A stretch of 8,036 nt of DNA from an uncultured Lachnospiraceae bacterium (GTDB lineage: Bacteria; Bacillota_A; Clostridia; TANB77; CAG-508), in contig CAMUZC010000071.1 in the NCBI GenBank assembly GCA_947165105.1, forward strand, positions 1 to 8,036, read 5' to 3'. Each line of letters begins with the position of its first letter. Position 1 is the stretch's first letter. The position numbers were made by a program, and so were the translations under genes. Under the pieces are notes generated by a model, which saw nothing but the letters and a program-made list of their open reading frames with translations, was not told the DNA's origin and did no database searches. Positions 6,101 to 8,036 of the stretch are shown here, piece by piece.

Positions 6101-7946
6101 CAATATTTCTTTCATTTGTACTATAAGTATTAAGTTCTGGCTCTATTTGAATTTTTTCAGTTAAAACTACGGGTTTAAGGGAAACATAATAAGTTAAGGG
6201 TTCATCAATATCATAATCTTTATGCATTACAAATGGATTTAAGAATTTTAAAGTATAACTATTATCTTTGGAGACACGATAACAATTTTCAGCTGAAGGT
6301 AATATAGCACTACCAATATTCGTTCCATAGCAATATTTTACATTATCGCCGTCAATAGTTCCTTTTGTGATTAAATTAGCAAAAGTATAATTTAGTCTTT
6401 TTTCATCATTTGGGAAATTGAATACATACATATTTAATCTAGAACTATATTGGACATTTTCTGTATGGGTTTCCCAACTTCCTGTATTATATCCTACTTT
6501 AACTATAACTCTGGTCTCTGAATCCCCACCCCTTTCTTTCACAACAATAGGGTTTTTAGTAGTAAATGGCATACTTCTAATTAAAGTATTTTTATTTACA
6601 ATTCTTTCATTTTGTCCGTCATCAACAATAACAAAAGGTAATTTTGTAGGATTGAAAATTTCTATAGTTAATTCTGGTAAAGCAATTCCAGAGGCAAAAG
6701 GTAAAGAAATACTTTTATAAGATTTTAAAGTAGCAATAGCAACATGACCATAATCTAATTCTGGTATAGAGGCTGTTTCATCTACATAGTAAAAGTTAAG
6801 TAATATAGGTATCTCACATTCTACTTTATACACATCCATATGTGTTTCAGATTCTTTTGGTAAAACATATTTACGAGTAGATACTTGAATTTCATTCATA
6901 TCATCTTCAATCATTTCATCCCAAGTTATACTTGTAAAAGTGGGGGCAACTGAAAGAGATGTAATTTTACCATAAATTTGATCTATATATAAACTGGTTT
7001 GTTTTTCTGGTTTATTATAATTTAGAATTACATAATATGGGGTTCCACATTCAGTCATATTAATTGATAAAGGACTATTTTTTGAACGGCCATTTGGGTC
7101 ATCACTTACATAATAATCTAATAAATAATTTGAAGGGAACAGTTTAACTTCATATTTAAATAATTCTGAAACTATCTCTTGTTGAGAAAAATCTCTTGTT
7201 AATAAAACCATATAATTTGCGTCATGATATTTTTGATGTACCATATTCGGATTAGTATATACAGACATTACATTTCCAGAAAATAATTTTTCTGGATAGG
7301 GTGTACTCTCTTCTACATAGTACATTTGTAATTCCCTAGTATAGGAATAAAATAAAATCCTAGATGCTGAATCTCTGAAATCAGAAATTACTACAGTGAA
7401 TGGAATTAAAGAATATAATTCTTCTATTTTAACTTGTTGTTCCCCAACTGATAAAAATTTTTCAGTGGTTCTGATATATACTGATGCTTGGAATGATATT
7501 GCGCCTTTGGCCACTAAATAAATACCTAATTTTTTTTTTGTAGTATCATATTCTATGATACCATCAAATTTACCATTTTGATTAAAACTCCCAACACAAG
7601 TTGTATCTTCTGCAGTTGTTTGCCTGAGTTTTTCTTCTAATTCAGTATCTGTAGAAGAATCATCAACAAAAGTACAAAAAACTAGATTTTGTAGGGAAAG
7701 CTGATTAAAATTATTAAAATCTATTCTAAAAGCTCCTACTCTTGATGAGGGAATATTTGTGACTGTATATTTGAAAAAATGATTCAAAGTAGTTGCCTCT
7801 GAAGAAAATGAAGCATATTTGTAATCTGAATTAAGAGTATTTTTTATTTCAATTATTTCAGCTGAATTTATAGAGATAAACAAAAGGGAAAATAAAAGAA
7901 ATATTACAAATTTATTATAAATGGAAAGCTTGAGGGCTTTCATCAT
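177..7946 (-). CDS. Giant type I membrane glycoprotein with three tandem eight-cysteine modules, unrecognised family
   Basis: The 2,589-residue frame runs without interruption from ATG at 7946 to TAA at 177-179. I do not recognise the family and see no enzymatic motif. Seen in sequence: signal peptide (1-29), module 1 (about 30-834), module 2 (835-1678), module 3 (1679-2511), one hydrophobic helix (2521-2545) followed by basic residues LRKLKNR, and a 44-residue tail. Each module has eight cysteines in the same order; the protein has no other cysteines apart from C2545 at the inner end of the helix. At least 16 NxS/T sequons lie in the ectodomain, and the modules look rich in alternating beta-strand patterns. 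Start choice: the frame is open upstream to a stop at 8010-8012 but has no earlier ATG; Met1 and Met2 are adjacent, and -3 is A. Inference: an intronless eukaryotic cell-surface protein, perhaps an adhesin or receptor. A structural coat role is equally possible. The gene call is firm and the function is open. Confidence 0.95.
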   Translation of the reverse strand: MMKALKLSIYNKFVIFLLFSLLFISINSAEIIEIKNTLNSDYKYASFSSEATTLNHFFKYTVTNIPSSRVGAFRIDFNNFNQLSLQNLVFCTFVDDSSTDTELEEKLRQTTAEDTTCVGSFNQNGKFDGIIEYDTTKKKLGIYLVAKGAISFQASVYIRTTEKFLSVGEQQVKIEELYSLIPFTVVISDFRDSASRILFYSYTRELQMYYVEESTPYPEKLFSGNVMSVYTNPNMVHQKYHDANYMVLLTRDFSQQEIVSELFKYEVKLFPSNYLLDYYVSDDPNGRSKNSPLSINMTECGTPYYVILNYNKPEKQTSLYIDQIYGKITSLSVAPTFTSITWDEMIEDDMNEIQVSTRKYVLPKESETHMDVYKVECEIPILLNFYYVDETASIPELDYGHVAIATLKSYKSISLPFASGIALPELTIEIFNPTKLPFVIVDDGQNERIVNKNTLIRSMPFTTKNPIVVKERGGDSETRVIVKVGYNTGSWETHTENVQYSSRLNMYVFNFPNDEKRLNYTFANLITKGTIDGDNVKYCYGTNIGSAILPSAENCYRVSKDNSYTLKFLNPFVMHKDYDIDEPLTYYVSLKPVVLTEKIQIEPELNTYSTNERNIEGYGKKIMIDTTGGVDTILTAPEKKDVSIFLQVQQCDSTQITMKVINAYDNSKTVVEQTTISANTKNFYKVFTNILLENQVQLTGNFGTNVFVKHAGVRNNYSPNVKSSQSITFNQELNQIIVESPINNYERMLYTVLVSESGGLSSKGITLCSFIDGSINFYNKTQESYSEKTTITINFSKVGLKAGDKFEALVYSEQQLNSKMSFLTEIITGTVGEIKIESITEINTQYDIDSDYVYARGTASESQLTYYFSYLPTTTFDVPIGAFTVELDSETINGFSSVDCAFVDENEDAMSMVEAVEDIIESRNPYCIGGKSTINGKLYKYVFKYSYTSEQKPRKLVIKISNGQFAVGGFTVFLRKGENTYLEHTDFEEQKEYGRQEEYKKSIMPYIVDLERIRGEDSIDYVSKVLIYSQHLEMQMYYIDESGQTNAPILLFTGNIMLVYTKPQLAEQKYHGTKLVLLSENISGQEHSSLGNQYRFHTKMYKSDSQIEYFVSNNPTGRTLNYPLSLEMNTCTETNNKYYYILNYNKAEEERILYLDMVFGSMKRARIANEINAEKWDSLIQNSMTDITNYQISLPSKSQHIDVVEIECNTPLLANVYYNYEGQIFSGLKLGDIAVKNLKSKESISIGLNQAMSGNLYYSISLFNPVENPDIIFRFGNNAVHEVTENALQIGWLLTVPESISVINNGNTATRFIFKIGYGVESQWIDEKENIEGKLYSQDNKFVYKFPLGDNKKNFTDVVINVKPMKKGSEEEAENIKFCYSTSMGMPIDVSLENCFRTGANIPYSLTFINPLISPKNYKTYADYYYVTLSPYYISEYISLEITENRYETTERNIEGVGNIVKLEEDREKSTILSIPEVITNTNILLQMQLCRSTTNDINYFIKNAYTHEELGSFTLRKEDKFYTKPISNNLMETEIQFIGQINDTIFIKHIGLTNYEIHLQDYHASFDETQNIVTFDKPILNEAFRVTVLVGRKGSFDDYSLCTFTEKTESQYKNLADYVNTFTSVTSNVIIHYIDFKSFNYNVGEEFDLLIYAVQVNNAKLEILYDVISGKVGKVQGVVKIEGTITGKNDYITQLFIKNTTSNYLSYYFGRSPIGYVASLKIKQESDVEVGMRITKVGCTFVSNSASEEDMIREVNNAVNQGTSVCVGEAQKDTNGYDALISAYDLKSGSGKNRLVIQVLYGLGEEDTIKNEEFSEESISLNITLRINGKKVDTQDYGYNEDETLTLVPYVLDLLEIRGHTEDYVSKVLLFSNTREMQMFYLSSGAPKELFSGNIMLVYTNEDVINEKYFGATTMILITDSFTATQRKYLGEQFRFKASFFDTKKSIQYYVSANPDGRLTNNPTAIEMLSCDQPYYYILNYHQFEGDRILHIDNIFGEVDTMKIATQLNDNNWYDFINNMEPFEGNEYYIKEQTKYHIDVLEVTCKIPLLLNIYYTDPAATKKTNLDQGDISIISLSPGTSETLTFKLGLDGEFIFSFNAQRDDTDGHNPNILVEFDDENLLIDKNGIFTKYSTYIYPLITVRNKELTGQVKTKIIFKLGYAIEKSFTKIQNDMYNLQTIDKPANLFAYIFRNGEDRLNYTKVDFTVRTTTENVKFCYSSNLGAFIDPSLQNCYRVGLTNPYTISILNPYVMYKNYYTGEDVIDYYVSFRTENISLNITIVPNPTKYATQMRNLEGIPNSVQITASKGNSTILTTPTNNKKYLFVEMLVCSVDKSVGYEFKNAYNNTSLGETGTIQPNSLIFRNVENSNLDTLLEFDDINKNEQTTKVFVKHIGLNEKYQPVVGELKLTFDKSSKTFKFDSPIPDAEFNYTIYIDKKGNLVSQAYTLCSFAEMNKFAPYSKTFNSKDEKVSLKINFDESALKGYDHFDAIVLAKEVNNGELMILSNILTSRTEDEKSSSNIVLVSVLVGLAVILIIGGIVIFLCLRKLKNRPMENAIIAKPTNLDDIQNANNEKMLSMAESQAVEKQG
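180..311 (-). other. Short cytoplasmic tail
   Basis: Residues 2546-2589 (44 residues) are hydrophilic with a basic start (LRKLKNR) and a mixed polar remainder (LDDIQNANNE). There is no tyrosine, so no YxxPhi endocytic signal or tyrosine phosphorylation site. The ENAII stretch (2555-2559) is one residue short of a standard acidic dileucine signal. S2578, S2582 and T2563 are the hydroxyl residues. No signalling or enzymatic domain is present, so signalling would need a partner. Confidence 0.85.
312..386 (-). other. Single transmembrane helix
   Basis: Residues about 2521-2545 are uninterrupted hydrophobic (V, L, I, G, F, with a GG pair at 2538-2539). A polar acidic and serine stretch (EDEKSSS) comes before and LRKLKNR after. 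By the positive-inside rule the C-terminus is cytoplasmic. It is the only membrane-spanning candidate after the signal peptide. C2545 sits at the cytoplasmic edge next to basic residues, a common position for palmitoylation; that modification is inferred only. A GPI signal is unlikely, because a charged tail of more than 40 residues follows the helix. Confidence 0.92.
414..2912 (-). repeat. Protein repeat module 3 (residues about 1679-2511)
   Basis: This is the third, membrane-proximal copy (about 833 residues). Its cysteines are C1740, C1767, C1972, C2046, C2218, C2234, C2331 and C2449. Landmarks: CTFV at C1, CVG at C2, an IRG-x3-DYVSK segment (1858-1868), EMQMFY (1877-1882), LFSGN (1891-1895), NPDGR (1955-1959) 13 residues before C3, HIDV (2038-2041) before C4, the RLNYT sequon (N2200), CY-x14-CY at C5/C6, RNLEG (2293-2297), FVKH (2390-2393) and LCSF at C8. 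It carries the most sequons, with a cluster around N2274, N2278, N2310 and N2346/N2347. The closing block ends in ILTSR, and only about nine polar residues separate it from the membrane helix. Confidence 0.9.
2913..5444 (-). repeat. Protein repeat module 2 (residues about 835-1678)
   Basis: This is the second copy (about 844 residues). Its cysteines are C900, C927, C1131, C1208, C1379, C1395, C1491 and C1603. Landmarks: PIGAF (879-883), CAFV at C1, CIG at C2, the IRGEDSIDYVSK segment (1013-1024), EMQMYY (1033-1038), LFTGN (1051-1055), NPTGR (1114-1118) 13 residues before C3, HIDV (1200-1203) before C4, the NFT sequon (N1354), CY-x14-CF at C5/C6, RNIEG (1452-1456), FIKH (1547-1550) and LCTF at C8. 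The RNIEG block is encoded by an 18-base stretch identical to the one in module 1. Module 2 follows module 1 directly, with no linker of biased composition. Confidence 0.9.
5445..7859 (-). repeat. Protein repeat module 1 (residues about 30-834)
   Basis: This is the first and shortest copy (about 805 residues). Its cysteines are C91, C117, C300, C377, C539, C555, C651 and C768. Landmarks in order: VGAF (70-73), CTFV at C1, CVG at C2, ELQMYY (205-210), LFSGN (221-225), DPNGR (283-287) 13 residues before C3, HMDV (369-372) before C4, the RLNYT sequon (N519), CY-x14-CY at C5/C6, RNIEG (613-617), FVKH (707-710) and LCSF at C8. It is shorter than the other copies in its first half: C2-C3 is 183 residues against 204/205, and C4-C5 is 162 against 171/172. 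The second half keeps the common spacing. Boundaries are set by aligning the ITG-TV end with the ends of modules 2 and 3 and are good to perhaps 10 residues. Confidence 0.9.
7860..7946 (-). other. N-terminal signal peptide
   Basis: Residues 1-29 have the classic layout: a basic start (K3, K6, K12), a long hydrophobic core (about 13-24, VIFLLFSLLFI) and a small polar end (SINSA) before E30. Cleavage probably follows S28 or A29; the -3/-1 residues do not decide between them. Together with the C-terminal helix this places the whole repeat region outside the cell or in an endomembrane lumen. A signal anchor is less likely because a second, stronger helix lies at the C-terminus. Confidence 0.88.
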
Positions 7947-8036
7947 TTTAAATATTTGTAAAAATGATATTTGAAATAAGTATTTAATTAAATTATTTAA
8001 ATTATTAAATTAATAAATAATATATTTTGATCAAAT
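7947..8036. other. AT-rich 5' flank
   Basis: Only 6 of 90 bases are G or C, and 7981-8028 has none. Read on the minus strand, the segment before the start codon is A/T-rich with no purine-rich Shine-Dalgarno element, and the start context is TTTAAAATGATG with A at -3. A TATA-like ATATATTA lies about 70 bases upstream of the ATG, but such strings are cheap at this composition. A 10-base perfect palindrome (TTTGATCAAA, 8026-8035) lies at the window edge with no assigned role. No upstream gene is visible. Confidence 0.6.
7963..7967 (-). promoter_or_regulatory. Possible initiator element TCATT, 19 nt before the ATG
   Basis: On the minus strand TCATT lies so that transcription from its A (7965) would give a 19-nt leader. 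Parabasalid (Trichomonas) initiators have the consensus TCA+1-Y-(T/A), usually within about 20 nt of the start codon, so both sequence and distance fit. A five-base match in this composition is weak alone, and the element means little if the organism is a fungus or ciliate. Confidence 0.25.

Noticed and set aside
6418..6720. Plus-strand frame of 100 codons
   Set aside because: Third antisense shadow at the matching place in module 1; fully explained by sense-strand conservation.
177..7946. Bacterial or phage origin (a giant surface protein of an AT-rich bacterium)
   Set aside because: No Shine-Dalgarno site, flank GC under 10%, many N-glycosylation sequons, 24 ordered extracellular cysteines and a eukaryote-style start context. 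Not strictly excluded, but unlikely.
177..7946. Ciliate-type code with TAA/TAG read as glutamine
   Set aside because: All glutamines are CAA or CAG, and no TAA, TAG or TGA occurs in frame over 2,589 codons. A ciliate that keeps the standard code remains possible.
177..7946. Known repeat surface proteins such as cadherin, leucine-rich (BspA-like), PKD or fungal dockerin proteins
   Set aside because: The module length of about 840 residues, the cysteine layout and the conserved motifs match none of these; no leucine-rich periodicity, calcium-binding DxD/DxNDN set or short cysteine-dense dockerin is seen.
8026..8035. 10-bp palindrome TTTGATCAAA as an operator or restriction-library junction
   Set aside because: Palindromes of this length are common in AT-rich DNA, GATC also occurs inside the gene, and nothing nearby supports a role.

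Overview
The window holds one gene. A single uninterrupted reading frame on the minus strand (2,589 codons, 177-7946) fills 97% of it, flanked by about 90 bases of upstream and 176 bases of downstream DNA that is extremely AT-rich (6.7% and 8.0% GC by direct count). I do not recognise the protein as a member of any named family. Its architecture reads as a large type I surface glycoprotein: signal peptide (residues 1-29), an all-extracellular ectodomain of about 2,480 residues, one transmembrane helix (about 2521-2545) and a 44-residue cytoplasmic tail.

The ectodomain is a three-fold tandem repeat. Each module is about 805-850 residues, and the steady period at matching landmarks is about 840 residues. 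Each module has exactly eight cysteines in the same order. These 24 are the only cysteines outside the membrane. Spacings are nearly fixed (C5-C6 is 16 in all three modules; C6-C7 is 96/96/97; C1-C2 is 26/27/27). Other landmarks recur once per module: a [DN]PxGR motif exactly 13 residues before C3, an LF[ST]GN motif, RN[IL]EG, F[VI]KH, and an N-glycosylation sequon just before C5. The helix begins where a fourth module would start.

Organism: almost certainly a eukaryote with a very AT-rich genome. Evidence is the lack of a Shine-Dalgarno site, an A-rich start context (TTTAAAATGATG), many N-glycosylation sequons, a type I membrane topology, and flanks under 10% GC beside a coding region of roughly a quarter to 30% GC. 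The standard code fits: no TAA, TAG or TGA is in frame. The lineage cannot be fixed from this sequence. The steep composition step resembles anaerobic gut fungi (Neocallimastigomycota). An initiator-like TCATT 19 nt before the ATG, a stop codon overlapping TAAA, and the lack of introns would suit a parabasalid (trichomonad-like) protist. A gene-sized macronuclear chromosome of a ciliate with the standard code also fits the layout, but no telomere is visible.

Layout: 1-176 is the 3' flank with AT-rich short repeats and candidate poly(A) signals; 177-7946 is the gene, read right to left; 7947-8036 is the 5' flank. There is no second gene, RNA gene, mobile element or CRISPR array. The main item of interest is the triplicated eight-cysteine module, which I cannot place.
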